The notes: a model not told the origin generated them from the sequence alone. A stretch of DNA of 64,000 bases from CAWCKS01 sp963763485 (GCA_963763485.1 CAVXOW010000008.1:372001-436000), one strand, 5' to 3'; positions 9,954-19,699 are shown, numbered from the stretch's first letter. A program made the numbers and translations.

Positions 9954-11183
9954 CTACGCCGGCATCGGGAACACCGGCTTGGCACTTGCAAACGCCGCCG
10001 GGAAAATCACCTGGATGTCGTTGTTGAGCACCTGAGTGTTGACCGGAGCCGCGCCCTGGTTCTGGCCGTTGACGAATTTCGTCGGCCCATAGGGCATGAT
10101 GTGATCTGCAAAGGTCGATGATTCGAGCGCCGCGGTGACCTTGGCGTGGTCGAGCGAGCCTGCACGAGCCAAAGCATCAGCCGCCAGGAGCACGCTGCAG
10201 TAGTTCAGATAAACTTCGTAGGTGAAGAACTGGCCGGCATCCTCGACCTTCTTCTTCAGTGCGAGAGCCTTCTTGTTGCGCGGATCGAACCAGTGATTGC
10301 AGTCCATGATGTATTGGGCGGCTTCCGGGAATTCCTTCACGAACTTGTATGACGAGGCCGCTCCGCCAAGCACGGAATAAATTCCCTTCGGCCGCACCTT
10401 CTGCTGCTGCATCGTGCGTGCGAGCAGCACGTACTCGTTGTAGTAGTTTGCCGGAATCACGAGGTCGGGATTCTGCGACTTGATTTTCAATACGACGTTG
10501 TTGAAGTCGCGCGTCGGCGTCGGGTGCGGGATCGTCTCGAGAACCTGAAAACCCTTCTGCGGCAGCTGGTCGTTGAGCAATTTTGCGAGACCGGAGCCAA
10601 ACAGCGAGTCCTCGTTGATGATCATGACCGTCTTGGCCGGCTTGCCTGACTGGTCATTCAGTGTCACGAGATTCTCGATCGCCGTCCTGGCGATCACGCC
10701 AAAGCCTGGACCAAAACGGAACGTATTCTTCAAGCCGCGCGTCACGATGTTGTCGGCCACGCCGACATCGACCAGGTACGGCAGGTCATAGCGGGCGGCG
10801 GCCTGGCTTGCGGCGAGACAAATCGAACTCGCGTAGCCGCCGACGATCGCGGCGACCCCGGCCGCATTCATCTTCTCGACCTCTGCGGTGCCGCCGTCGG
10901 GCGTTGACTGCGCATCGCCAAACACCACGTCGATCTTGCCGAGGCCCTTGATCCCGCCGGCTGCGTTGAGTTCGTCCACGGCGAGCTGCGCGCCGAGCTT
11001 GCCCTGCTGACCCGAATAGGACAGTGCACCGGTCACCGGCTGCAGAATGCCGAGTTTGACACCAGCTGCCTGGGCTCGAAGTATCGACGGCGATGCAATC
11101 GCCCCGATGCCAACGGCGGCGCCCAGCGCAGACGTCTGCAGAAAGTCGCGACGGTTCAATCCCTGTTTGCGATTACGTGACAT
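9954..11183 (-). CDS. livJ: Periplasmic substrate-binding protein of the Liv-type ABC importer (Tat signal)
   Basis: 409 residues with a twin-arginine signal (NRRDFLQTSALGAAVG near residue 10) and an ALA-type cleavage region near residue 38. The mature part begins VKLGILQPVTGALSYSG, the LivJ/amide-binding (type 1 periplasmic) fold. Tat export is common for these proteins in Bradyrhizobium relatives. The gene lies 19 bases after the GntR regulator stop and directly before livH. Likely the specificity determinant of the uptake system. Substrate unknown. Confidence 0.9.
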   Translation of the reverse strand: MSRNRKQGLNRRDFLQTSALGAAVGIGAIASPSILRAQAAGVKLGILQPVTGALSYSGQQGKLGAQLAVDELNAAGGIKGLGKIDVVFGDAQSTPDGGTAEVEKMNAAGVAAIVGGYASSICLAASQAAARYDLPYLVDVGVADNIVTRGLKNTFRFGPGFGVIARTAIENLVTLNDQSGKPAKTVMIINEDSLFGSGLAKLLNDQLPQKGFQVLETIPHPTPTRDFNNVVLKIKSQNPDLVIPANYYNEYVLLARTMQQQKVRPKGIYSVLGGAASSYKFVKEFPEAAQYIMDCNHWFDPRNKKALALKKKVEDAGQFFTYEVYLNYCSVLLAADALARAGSLDHAKVTAALESSTFADHIMPYGPTKFVNGQNQGAAPVNTQVLNNDIQVIFPAAFASAKPVFPMPA

Positions 11184-11202
11184 CGTTGGCTGCCTTTCTC
11201 TG

Positions 11203-12015
11203 TTAATTAATGAATCCCTTTTGACCTGATCGATCGCGGATGCGCGATGCCGGCCTCCAGCCTCCGCGCTCGGGCGTGCCGGTGCGGATCAAATCGAGCG
11301 CGATGCTGTAACGATCGGGCCGATACAGCGCGTGCAGATGCTCGACACCCCTGCCTGTTCTGTCGAAGACAACACGCACCAGTTCGATCAGGGGCGATCC
11401 GGTCTTGATGCCGAGGGCCTTGGCAACCGGTGGAGTTGCAAGACCGGCTCCGATGCGCTGGGTCGCATGTTCGACCCTCGCCCCGGCGCGCTCGAGCAGC
11501 TTGAGCATCGGCTGGGATGCGAGTTCAGCGCGGGTAAAAGTTCGCCCGATCGCGGCCGGAACATGGGTCGTCAGAAACGAAAAGGGATCGCGCACGATCG
11601 AGCGAACACGAACCGAACGTTGCAGTTCGGCTCCATCCTCAAGGCCGAGTGCTCTTGTAATCGGTGTGCTGCCGGCAAGGTAATCAAACGACAGCAGCTT
11701 GACGTTCGTACGCCGCCCCATCTCGGCGAGATTTGTCAGGACGCCCGCAATATCGGCAACGATGGGCGCGCTGTTCGGCTCGTAGATCACCCGAGTCCCG
11801 GCGCTGGGACGGCGCTCGATGAGCTGTTCCTGCTCGAGCTCGGCGAGAGCCCGGCGCACCGTGACCCGCGAAACACCGTGTGCTGCCGCAAGATCGTTTT
11901 CGTTGGGAAGACGTGCACCGTTGGCAAAGACGCCGGTCACGATCCGGTCGCGCAGCACCAGGTAGACCTGCCGAGCCTTCGCTTCCCCGAGTTCGGTCGC
12001 CACACCACACTCCAC
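11203..12015 (-). CDS. GntR-family transcriptional regulator, HutC/UTRA subfamily
   Basis: 270 residues. An N-terminal winged helix (about 15-80) carries the GntR pattern RLPNENDLAAAHGVSRVTVRRAL. A C-terminal UTRA-like effector domain follows, with the ITRALGLEDGAELQRSVRVR block and a closing LHALYRPDRYSIALDL. It is the first gene of the liv-hyu operon and diverges from leuCD, so it probably represses both transcripts and its own until the imported substrate or a product binds. The A/T-rich inverted repeat upstream is its likely operator. An ATG slightly downstream of the annotated start is possible. Confidence 0.88.
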   Translation of the reverse strand: MECGVATELGEAKARQVYLVLRDRIVTGVFANGARLPNENDLAAAHGVSRVTVRRALAELEQEQLIERRPSAGTRVIYEPNSAPIVADIAGVLTNLAEMGRRTNVKLLSFDYLAGSTPITRALGLEDGAELQRSVRVRSIVRDPFSFLTTHVPAAIGRTFTRAELASQPMLKLLERAGARVEHATQRIGAGLATPPVAKALGIKTGSPLIELVRVVFDRTGRGVEHLHALYRPDRYSIALDLIRTGTPERGGWRPASRIRDRSGQKGFIN

Positions 12016-12056
12016 CCGGCTCCGCCTTGCGAAGCCTCCGGCGAAACGCTAGCTTG

Positions 12057-12077
12057 GTATTAAATAAAATACAATAC
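12057..12077. promoter_or_regulatory. Candidate GntR operator in the gntR/leuC divergent intergenic region
   Basis: Inverted repeat GTATT-N6-AATAC at 12057-12072, followed immediately by another AATAC at 12073-12077. It is the only A/T-rich patch in the 76-base gap between the divergent starts at 12015 and 12092. HutC-type GntR proteins usually bind short GT/TA-rich palindromes of this size. Seen directly as sequence symmetry; the regulatory role is inferred. Confidence 0.45.
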
Positions 12078-12091
12078 GCGGAAACGACAAC

Positions 12092-13526
12092 TTGGCTCCG
12101 GTCGCAAGCCCCACGGCATCGCGCAAGACGCTGTTCGACAAGTTGTGGTCGGCGCACGAAATCTTGCGGCGCGACAATGGCGATACCCTGCTGTGGGTCG
12201 ATCGTCTGTACCTGCACGAAGGATCGTTTCACGCCTTCGAGCAGCTGGCGCAACGTAAAACGTCAGTGGCCGAGCCCGGCCTGGTGTTCGGATTTGCCGA
12301 CCATTACGTCCCGACGCATTCGCGCAACAAGGAAATCGCCAATCCCGAAATTGCGCGGATGGTGCGGACGCTGAACGACAACGCACAGCGGTACGGGTTC
12401 AAGCTGTTCGGCTTGCACGATCCTAAACAGGGCATCGTGCACGTTGTCGGTCCGGAGCAGGGCCTCACCCTACCCGGAATGCTGATCGTGTGCGGCGACA
12501 GCCACACGTCGACGCACGGCGCGCTGGGGTCCTACGCCTTCGGCATCGGCGCGTCCGAAGTCGCTCACGTGTTGATGACGCAGACGATCTGGCAGAAGAA
12601 GCCAGCCACCATGCGCATCAATGTGGAAGGCAAACTCGCTGCAGGCATCGGAGCCAAAGACATCGCGCTCTCGATCATTTCCCGGATCGGTGCAAATGGC
12701 GCGCAGGGCCACGCTATCGAATATGCGGGCTCGGCTATCAGGAGCCTTTCGGTGGAGGCGCGGCTCACACTCTGCAACATGTCGATCGAGGCCGGCGCCA
12801 GATGCGGCGTGATTGCGCCCGATGAGCGGACGTTTGCCTATGTGAAAGGGCGTCCGTACGCCCCGAGACCTGATCAATTCGACGGCGCAGTCGAGCGTTG
12901 GTCGCGCCTCGCGTCGGATCCCGACGCAAGCTTCGATCGCGAACACAAGTTCGCGGCTGATGAGATTGCCCCGATCGTCACCTGGGGGACAAGCCCGGAA
13001 GATGCACTGCCGATCGACGCAACAATTCCTGATCCGGCAGGTCACGCAGATGAAGAGCGGGCCAAGTACATCAGCGCGGTGCTCGACTATATGGGCCTCT
13101 CCCCCGGTCAGAAGCTGACGGATATCAGCATCGACCAGGTCTTCATCGGCTCATGCACGAATTCGCGGATCGAAGATCTGCGCCTTGCGGCCGCGGTCCT
13201 CGCAGGCCGCAAGAGCAAGGTACCGGGCAAGGTCTCGCCGGGTTCATCGACGGTCAAGCGGCAGGCAGAGCAGGAAGGCCTCGATCGCATCTTTCGGGAT
13301 GCCGGCCTCGAATGGATCGAAATCCGGATGCTCGATGTGTGTCGGCATCAACGGTGATCTCGTGCCATCCGGCAACCGTTGCGCCTCGACCACCAATCGC
13401 AATTTCAAGGGGCGGCAGGGACCAGGGGCACGCACGCACATCATGTCACCGGCGATGGTCGCCGCTGCCGCCGTCGCCGGTCATCTTGCGGACGCACGGC
13501 TGCTCCTTGCCGGCCAGCCGACCTAG
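12092..13526 (+). CDS. Aconitase-family hydro-lyase large subunit, LeuC type (one frameshift)
   Basis: LeuC-like 4Fe-4S dehydratase subunit. Cluster ligands are present: GSCTNSR in the middle and GCSMC near the C-terminus, with VCGDSHTSTHGALGS early on. Near 13330 the frame changes: the GCSMCVGIN block resumes one frame over, consistent with one extra base, and the protein then runs to the TAG at 13524-13526. No ATG is available at the conserved N-terminus; a TTG at 12092 fits. The gene is paired with a small subunit and diverges from a gntR-liv-hyu operon, so it is more likely a catabolic hydratase (maleate, citraconate or dimethylmaleate type) than isopropylmalate isomerase. Confidence 0.82.
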
Positions 13527-13535
13527 GAGGCGAGA

Positions 13536-14168
13536 GTGGAAAAATTCACGCGTCTCACTGCGACCGCCTGCCCGCTCAAGGTCGCCAACATCGATACGGA
13601 CCAGTTGTTGCCGGCGCGGTTTCTCAAAGTGTCCCGCTCGGCCGGACTTGGCAAGTTGCTGTTGCACGATCTGCGACTGGATTCTGACGGCAGCGAACGC
13701 TCCGACTTTCCGCTTAATCAGCCCGCGTGGCGCAAAGCGGGCATCGTTGTAGCGGGTGCGAACTTCGGCGGCGGATCATCGCGCGAAGCGGCGGTGTATG
13801 CGCTCTGCGATTATGGCATCCGTTGCGTCATCGCGCCGTCGTTCGGCGATATCTTCGCGCAGAACAGCATCAAGAACGGGCTACTGCCCGCCGTCGCGAG
13901 CGTGGTCGATGTTGCCGAACTCGCGGCGACGCTCGAACGCCATCCGGAACTTGATGTGACCGTCGATCTGCAAACACAAACCATCGCCTGCGGCAACTAC
14001 ACGTTCAGGTTCTCAATCCCGTCGTCCTGGCGCGATCAATTATTGAATGGCTGGGATGAGATCGATCTGACGCGATCGAATGAAATCAGGATACGGGACT
14101 TCAGAGAGCGCCGACGCGCCGCCGAGCCGTGGGCATTCCCCGCGGGCGATACACACGCGACAAGCTGA
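13536..14168 (+). CDS. Aconitase-family hydro-lyase small subunit, LeuD type
   Basis: 210 residues starting at GTG, preceded by a strong AGGAGG element that overlaps the end of the large-subunit gene. LeuD signatures: NIDTDQLLPARFL near residue 18, NFGGGSSREAAVYAL near 75 and IAPSFGDIFAQNSIKNGLL near 100. Forms the swivelling substrate-binding domain with the large subunit. The tail after residue 190 is poorly conserved. Same catabolic reasoning as for its partner. Confidence 0.88.
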   Translation: MEKFTRLTATACPLKVANIDTDQLLPARFLKVSRSAGLGKLLLHDLRLDSDGSERSDFPLNQPAWRKAGIVVAGANFGGGSSREAAVYALCDYGIRCVIAPSFGDIFAQNSIKNGLLPAVASVVDVAELAATLERHPELDVTVDLQTQTIACGNYTFRFSIPSSWRDQLLNGWDEIDLTRSNEIRIRDFRERRRAAEPWAFPAGDTHATS

Positions 14169-14217
14169 AGGGCTGGCACGGCAAGAGGAACTCGGTCCCG
14201 ATCCAGGCAGACAGGAC

Positions 14218-14250
14218 AACGCCGGCGAGCGTCGAGGCGCCGCCGGCGTT
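14218..14250. terminator. Stem-loop between convergent genes
   Basis: Perfect 10-base inverted repeat (AACGCCGGCG and CGCCGGCGTT) with a 13-base loop, between the end of the LeuD-type gene and the end of the convergent phosphoesterase gene. No T-run follows. It could act as a bidirectional terminator or mRNA stabiliser. Confidence 0.5.
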
Positions 14251-14295
14251 GATGTTTAACGGCAGGGAGGAGAGCAACGCTCCTGGCGCCGCACC

Positions 14296-16200
14296 TTATC
14301 GATCGCCGCGATCGTGGTCATGATCGTCCTGATCGAAATCGAACATGTCGAACAGGTCGCCGATCGCCGGCATGTTGACCGGCACGTAGTCATCGTCGTC
14401 ATGCATGCGCGGATTCGGCAGATTGTCGCGACTGCGGTCGCTCAGCTTGCCGAGATGCCAGTTGCGTTCGACGAACTTCACGAACGAGGAATGCTCGCCA
14501 TAGACGTGGGTGACGTGGCCAGCTTTCGAGAACGGCGAAACCGCGATCATGGGGATGCGCGGGCCGGTGCCGAAGAAGTCGACCGGCTGAATAAAGCCGG
14601 AGTCATAGTAGCCGCCGCCTTCGTCCACCGTGACGAAGATCGCGGTCGACTCCCAGAGTTCCTTGTTGCCCTGGGCGAGGTCGATGATGTTCTTCGTGAA
14701 CGCCTCGAACAAGTTGAACTTCGACGACGCCGGGTGACCGTCCAGTGCGCCGTCGGGCTTCACGTAGGATACCGCAGGCAGTGTACCGTTCTTGAGGTCG
14801 GTGAAGAGGTCAGTTACGTCCCGCATGTGATCCGCACGCATCGCAGGGTAATCGACCTGATACTCGAACGGATTGCAGATGTTGCAATAGATTTCGTCGA
14901 GCGGAGCACCGGTTCCGGAAACATTGTAGCTGCCACCATAGTACTTCCAGGAGATATTTTTCGCGCTGAGCAAATCGCCGATGCTGGTCATGGTCACCGG
15001 CGGAATGCTGCCCGCGCCGCTCGGCGTCCCCTGTGGAGTCCAGGCGGGGTTGATGTTGACTGCATTGTAGTAGGCGCCCGACGCACACTTCGTCTGCAAC
15101 GCATATGGCAGCTTGCTCAGGTAGTCGGCGATCGGCTGGATCCCCGGCTGCGTGTTATCCGAGCAATTGAACCACTGCTTGCGAGATTTGTATAGGTTCA
15201 GGGTATTCGGTTGAGGATCGGGGTTGTAAATGCTGGTCGCCGGCGGCGTCACCGCATTGCCCTTGCCGTCACTGAAGAACACCTGATCGGCGAAGCCGAG
15301 CGGGACGCTGTCGGGTCCGGTACCACCCATAACCGGCTGATGATAATTGTCGCTCATCGTGTAGTGATCGGCGAGGAACTTGAAGTAGGACACATCGCCT
15401 TGCTGCATATTGAAGAACGCCATGGTCTGGCCGGTGTCGTGGGGCGTGCCGCCGGGCGGTGTCGAATAGGTCGTGGTGATCGCCGATTGCAGGTCCTGCA
15501 GGCATCCGGTCGGATTGCGCCGTGTCACGTGCTCCTTGTCGATGGCGCAGTCCATCTGCTGGTACATCTGGAAGAACTGATGGATGGTATCGCCGGTGTA
15601 TGCGTCATAAGGCATGTTCGGCCCGGTCATCTGGAACGGACCCGGCGGCAGCGTGTTCACGTTGGTAATGCGCGTGTCCGGACCAACGCTGTTGGGCAGG
15701 CCGGTGCCTCCGGTGCCGAACAAAAATTGATCGGCGGCAGGAAGTCCGGGATCGCCACCGGGCAAGCCCAGGATCGCCGCAGCCGGCGGATTTTTAACAC
15801 CGGCCAGGTCGGGGGCAGGCAGCGTCGTATACAGCGCTTTGTTGGCAGCCCCGGCGCTGATGAAGTATTTTCCACCGTTGGGCGCCGACGTGATCTGGAA
15901 TTGATGCGCCTTGTCGAAGTTTTCGTTGGGTGATCCGTCCGCTTTGACGATGCGCTCGGACAGCAGGTTGAGGACATGTTCGCCACGCGACTTTGGTTCG
16001 TAGGTCGCGAACAGATGATCGAAGCTGCGATTCTCACCGACGATAATGATGACGTGCTTGATCGGCGATGCAGTCTTGATCTGATGGTCTCCATCGTGAT
16101 CGCGATCGTTGTCGGCGCGCACGCTACTCATACACATGAGCGCTCCCACAGAGACACCAAGCAGCAAATAACTGAGTCTTCGCTTACGCGAGATTTTCAT
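14296..16200 (-). CDS. Secreted phosphoesterase, phospholipase C/acid phosphatase AcpA family
   Basis: 634 residues from the ATG at 16198-16200, which has an AGAGGAG ribosome-binding site and opens a clear signal peptide (KISRKRRLSYLLLGVSVGAL, cleavage near residue 30). The family motif GENRSFDHLFATY occurs near residue 55, a D-rich metal site follows, and an ATFVTVDEGGGYYD-like block and PMIAVSPFSKAGHVTH come later, all typical of the bacterial phospholipase C/phosphatase fold. The mature N-terminus (DNDRDHDGDH) and C-terminus (DQDDHDHDRGDR) are Asp/His-rich. Neighbours are other secreted phosphatases. Likely releases phosphate from organic esters outside the inner membrane. Confidence 0.88.
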   Translation of the reverse strand: MKISRKRRLSYLLLGVSVGALMCMSSVRADNDRDHDGDHQIKTASPIKHVIIIVGENRSFDHLFATYEPKSRGEHVLNLLSERIVKADGSPNENFDKAHQFQITSAPNGGKYFISAGAANKALYTTLPAPDLAGVKNPPAAAILGLPGGDPGLPAADQFLFGTGGTGLPNSVGPDTRITNVNTLPPGPFQMTGPNMPYDAYTGDTIHQFFQMYQQMDCAIDKEHVTRRNPTGCLQDLQSAITTTYSTPPGGTPHDTGQTMAFFNMQQGDVSYFKFLADHYTMSDNYHQPVMGGTGPDSVPLGFADQVFFSDGKGNAVTPPATSIYNPDPQPNTLNLYKSRKQWFNCSDNTQPGIQPIADYLSKLPYALQTKCASGAYYNAVNINPAWTPQGTPSGAGSIPPVTMTSIGDLLSAKNISWKYYGGSYNVSGTGAPLDEIYCNICNPFEYQVDYPAMRADHMRDVTDLFTDLKNGTLPAVSYVKPDGALDGHPASSKFNLFEAFTKNIIDLAQGNKELWESTAIFVTVDEGGGYYDSGFIQPVDFFGTGPRIPMIAVSPFSKAGHVTHVYGEHSSFVKFVERNWHLGKLSDRSRDNLPNPRMHDDDDYVPVNMPAIGDLFDMFDFDQDDHDHDRGDR

Positions 16201-16503
16201 CAGAGCTTCTCCTCTTTTGGAAAGACAAAGGCGGGGCTTTCTGCCTACTCTGCAACGATGACGCGCATTGTTTGTTTGAGTGACACGAGCGCGAAGAAAA
16301 CATGAATCAGGAACTGTCATCGGATCAGAAGAGAATTGGGAGCAATCTTCCGACCCTCCGGGTCAAGGAAAGAGGATCGCGAATACGCACGAGCCGCCGA
16401 TGCGTTCGGCATCGGCGGCTCGCGAACCAACTTAGGCTGACACCGGATCGTGGAGGACAGCAGATGAACTCGTCTCCAGCGCCGCCAACTGATCAGCCAA
16501 CAT

Positions 16504-17595
16504 TCATGGGCAGCTCGTTGTCGGGTTGCTGCAATAGGGAACGTTGGTCCAACTGAACACGCCGGGCTTGCGGGTATCGATGGTGAGACGGAGCCATTCC
16601 GCCGGCGCGTTGGTCGAGCCTTGTACCGTGATCCGCGTCAAGTTCGGTACGGACGGGGCATGGTGGATCACGCCAGTCGGGCTCGACGAGTTGGCGAGCG
16701 GATGGTCGGCCTCAAACAGATGGGAGTTGCCGTTGAACAGAAGCACCGGCTTGCGAAACTGCAAACTCAGCGCGGCCAGCTGCTGCACGAAGGGTGTGTA
16801 AGCACTTAGTCCGTCACCACCAGGTGCGACGGCTGCCGGATCCCACATGTCGGCTTGCGTTGCGACGACCACGGCCTTGGCGTGAGCTTCATCTGCGCGC
16901 TTGAAGGCCGCCTGCAGCCAGCGGATATCCGCTGCGGTCCTTTCGGCGACTTCCTGGGCCTGCGCCTCCGGATTCTCGAAGCCGTTGGTCCATGGCACAG
17001 TGTCGTTGTTCGAGCCCGGCAAATTCAGCGTGACAAAAACCGTCCTGCCGTCTTCCCACATCACATTCTCAACAAACTGAGCATCGGCGGGAAACGCGCG
17101 ATCGAAGTACTTCGCCTGGGTCCAGACCTCCCGGGATCGCCCGCCGAGAGTTTTTCCCGGCCTTGCAAAAAACAGTGACCGCACGCTGGAAAGCTCCTTC
17201 AGGGGATCTCCACTCTTGAACTGCTTGGTCTTATGACAATCGGTCCACTCATTGTCGCCCGGCGTATAGACCACCGGAAACTTGAACTGCTGAAACTGAA
17301 AGTAGATCGATTGATTCCAGCCGGGATTCGAGGTCGGGATTGGTGGCAAGATGCCGGCGCTGGTACAGGCCATACTGCCGGAATGAATGTCGCCGACGTG
17401 GATGACCATGCTGACGTCAGGATCGCTGTTGACCGACTTGGTGAGGAGCGCTGCGTTTGACAGCAGCACCTGGCTGTAAGGCCAGTCACCAAAGACCGCG
17501 ACCGTGACCTTTTCATCACCGTCTCGATCATCTGCAATCGCGGGAGCGTGAAGCGCGACGGTTAGCAAGCTCGCTGCAATAAGAAGTCTTCTCAT
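16504..17595 (-). CDS. Secreted calcineurin-like metallophosphoesterase
   Basis: 363 residues with a signal peptide (MRRLLIAASLLTVALHAPAIA) followed by an acidic DDRDGDE stretch. Metallophosphoesterase motifs appear in order: FGDWPY near 33, HVGDIHSG near 66, TPGDNEW near 111 and GNSHLFEAD near 290, giving the expected metal-binding Asp/Asn/His set. Two cysteine pairs lie in the mature protein, which suits the periplasm. About 180 bases upstream is the best Pho-box match in the window. Predicted phosphate-starvation phosphatase; the natural substrate is unknown. Confidence 0.82.
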   Translation of the reverse strand: MRRLLIAASLLTVALHAPAIADDRDGDEKVTVAVFGDWPYSQVLLSNAALLTKSVNSDPDVSMVIHVGDIHSGSMACTSAGILPPIPTSNPGWNQSIYFQFQQFKFPVVYTPGDNEWTDCHKTKQFKSGDPLKELSSVRSLFFARPGKTLGGRSREVWTQAKYFDRAFPADAQFVENVMWEDGRTVFVTLNLPGSNNDTVPWTNGFENPEAQAQEVAERTAADIRWLQAAFKRADEAHAKAVVVATQADMWDPAAVAPGGDGLSAYTPFVQQLAALSLQFRKPVLLFNGNSHLFEADHPLANSSSPTGVIHHAPSVPNLTRITVQGSTNAPAEWLRLTIDTRKPGVFSWTNVPYCSNPTTSCP

Positions 17596-17777
17596 GAAAC
17601 TCTTGTCCTCCGGTTGAATAATGGCGTGCGCCCGCTGCCGCGCTGCAGGCTATCGAAACGATCGTTCGTTAGGGAAAGCGACGGGAGATGCGACCGTGAA
17701 CGCGTAAGCAATACAAGACGGCATTCACGTTTCGCATTCGTCGCAATTGACGACCCAACTTAGTACAGCTCGGCAAG

Positions 17778-17795
17778 ATGCCAGCCGCATGACAG
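17778..17795 (-). promoter_or_regulatory. Candidate Pho box upstream of the metallophosphoesterase gene
   Basis: Read on the minus strand the site is CTGTCATGCGGCTGGCAT: two direct 7-base units spaced 11 bases, matching the PhoB consensus CTGTCAT-N4-CTGTCAT at 13 of 14 specified bases. It faces the phosphatase gene starting at 17595, about 183 bases away. Known rhizobial Pho boxes have this layout; function is inferred. Confidence 0.55.
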
Positions 17796-17935
17796 TTCGG
17801 TAAATTCCGACACTTGAAACCGCGATCGAGCAATTCGCCGTTGTAACCGAGAGCTGCTCGACGTACGTGAGCCGGCCAAGACCTTCGACATGCAACCAGG
17901 TCCGATATGAAATGCAAACGCTGTGCCGATATGGC

Positions 17936-17964
17936 AGCGGCGCCAATCGCCAATTGGCGCCGCT
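17936..17964 (-). terminator. Stem-loop after the propeller-like secreted protein gene
   Basis: Perfect 11-base inverted repeat (AGCGGCGCCAA / TTGGCGCCGCT) with a 7-base loop, starting about 25 bases beyond the stop of the minus-strand gene at 17990. No T-run follows, so it may be a weak terminator or 3' stabiliser. Apart from this and the Pho-box-like site, the 394-base gap 17596-17989 shows nothing recognisable. Confidence 0.5.
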
Positions 17965-17989
17965 CCATTTCATCGTCTGAAGATTTGTC

Positions 17990-19699
17990 TCAGTCGTCGT
18001 CGTGATCGCGCCGGGCAACATCAGCCATATCAGTGCCCGGCGTGAACGACACGCCTCGCAACACCTCGCCAAAGCGCGCGCTTCTCGCCACCGTGAAAGC
18101 CTCAGTGGAAGGCAGCGTGGTCGCCGCAAGAGTATCGGTAATCATGACGAGCTTGTTCGGATCGGCGCCCTGATCACCGTTGCCGCTGACGGTCGACGTG
18201 ACCGCCCAGATGGTTGCGGTGCCGTCGCGATGCACTTGCCCAATGATGTTGCGCAGCCCGGCTATGGCCGGCGACCACGGCAGCCCGGTCCTTGGATTTT
18301 GCCCGGTCGGATAATTCTCGACCGTGTAGGGCACGCCAAGACCCAATCCGGCCTGCAACACATAAGCGAGCTTCCAGGCCCCTGTGCTGTCGTCAAACAC
18401 CCACTTCTGGAGTCCCGCGGTCGTCTGTGCCGCGGTGCCGGCATAGCGATTGGTCGCGGCGTTGAAGGAGTTGTCGCCGTTGCCCTCGTCGGCGACGTAG
18501 AGCGTCTTGGCATTGGCGAACCAGATGCCAAACGGAAACGCTGTCTTGCTCTTGGTCGCAGTCGGCAACCCCTTCAAGATACACATGTTGTAAGGCACGA
18601 CACCCTGGGTCTGCAGCACGCTGGCGTTGTAGGCGATCGCCGTGGCCGGCAAGGTCGCTGACGGATTCGGCAAGCCGACGCCATTGGGGCATGCCAGCGG
18701 TTTGCCATTGGCGTCGAAGCCGGAGGTATCGACGAAATAGACCGTGTTGATGCCGTTACCGCCGCTACCCTTGGTGTAATAGAGCACGTTGTTGGAAATC
18801 GTCAGTCCGCGGAAGTTGGTATCCTTGCCGACCTTGTCAGCCTTCACGCCAAGCTGCGTGATGTTGAAGCTGCCAACGGGTGTCGGCAGACCGGGAGTTT
18901 GCTCGACCAGCGGCCTGTGCTCCTCGGTCATGATCTGCGCGCCTGCACCGACAATGACCAGGGGTGGCTGCGGATCAGCACCGTTACCGGCATTGCCGGC
19001 CGTATAGACGAGCCGACTGCCCTTGCTGTCGTTCATAATAGCTGCGCGGCCGTTATTGCCGCTATAGGCGTTGGTCTTCGTGAAACGGAAATGGCCCTCC
19101 CGATCGACGGCCGCGACGACGCGGAAATTCGATCCAGTGACGGGGTTGGTCGGATCAACGACCGCAGGAGTATTCGAATTCGATACGTCGATCGCGTCGA
19201 CGGGGGCGAGGTAGCCCATGAAGGTGACGAATCGACCGTCAGTCGAAAGGTTGAGCGCGAGCTCGGACTTTGACGAAAAGCTCGTGACCATCTGGTCCTT
19301 GTCCGGACCAATATGACGCTGCGAACTGTTCGGCACCTCAAGGGAGCTCACGAACGCGCCCGACGGCCGCAACTGGTCCAGCAGGATTTTCGCGGTGATG
19401 CCGAAACTGGCGTCGACCAGATCGTTGTTCCAGACATTGGGATAGGCACCGTTGTCGGTCGCCGTCACGCAGTTAGACCCGACGCAATTCGGCGGCAGCT
19501 GCACGCCGGCGGCGATGTTGCTGGCATTGTTGTCATAAACCACACGGCTCAGCAGCAGATTCCCGGGACGGAAGTCCGCGCGATCGAAATCACGACCATC
19601 GTCGTCAGCCAGCGCAATCGTTATCCCGGACAGAACGACGGAGACCGTCAGCAACGCCTTCACAGGCTGCGAGGCACGCAACGGGCGTGGCAGGGACAT
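17990..19699 (-). CDS. Secreted protein of unknown function, possible beta-propeller, Asp-rich termini
   Basis: About 569 residues. The ATG at 19697-19699 was chosen because a GGAAGG element precedes it and a signal peptide follows directly (cleavage after SGITIALA). The mature protein begins DDDGRDFDRADF and ends ARRDHDDD. The middle has repeated short beta-type segments around glycine turns (for example ISNNVLYYTKGSGGNG and AFPFGIWFANAKTLYVADEGNGD), resembling NHL/SMP-30 propeller blades, and two close cysteines in a PPNCVGSNCVT loop. No catalytic motif recognised. It is divergent from a phospholipase-type gene and sits inside a phosphatase cluster, so a role with extracellular phosphate or metal is possible but unproven. 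Confidence 0.75.
   Translation of the reverse strand: MSLPRPLRASQPVKALLTVSVVLSGITIALADDDGRDFDRADFRPGNLLLSRVVYDNNASNIAAGVQLPPNCVGSNCVTATDNGAYPNVWNNDLVDASFGITAKILLDQLRPSGAFVSSLEVPNSSQRHIGPDKDQMVTSFSSKSELALNLSTDGRFVTFMGYLAPVDAIDVSNSNTPAVVDPTNPVTGSNFRVVAAVDREGHFRFTKTNAYSGNNGRAAIMNDSKGSRLVYTAGNAGNGADPQPPLVIVGAGAQIMTEEHRPLVEQTPGLPTPVGSFNITQLGVKADKVGKDTNFRGLTISNNVLYYTKGSGGNGINTVYFVDTSGFDANGKPLACPNGVGLPNPSATLPATAIAYNASVLQTQGVVPYNMCILKGLPTATKSKTAFPFGIWFANAKTLYVADEGNGDNSFNAATNRYAGTAAQTTAGLQKWVFDDSTGAWKLAYVLQAGLGLGVPYTVENYPTGQNPRTGLPWSPAIAGLRNIIGQVHRDGTATIWAVTSTVSGNGDQGADPNKLVMITDTLAATTLPSTEAFTVARSARFGEVLRGVSFTPGTDMADVARRDHDDD

Noticed and set aside
12092..14168. Leucine biosynthesis isopropylmalate isomerase (LeuCD)
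   Set aside because: Sequence fits the family, but divergence from a GntR-controlled uptake and degradation operon and absence of leuA/leuB argue for a catabolic hydratase.
16314..16320. Perfect CTGTCAT near the phosphoesterase gene starting at 16200
   Set aside because: It points away from the gene and no second unit lies 11 or 22 bases away on either side, so it is not a convincing Pho box.
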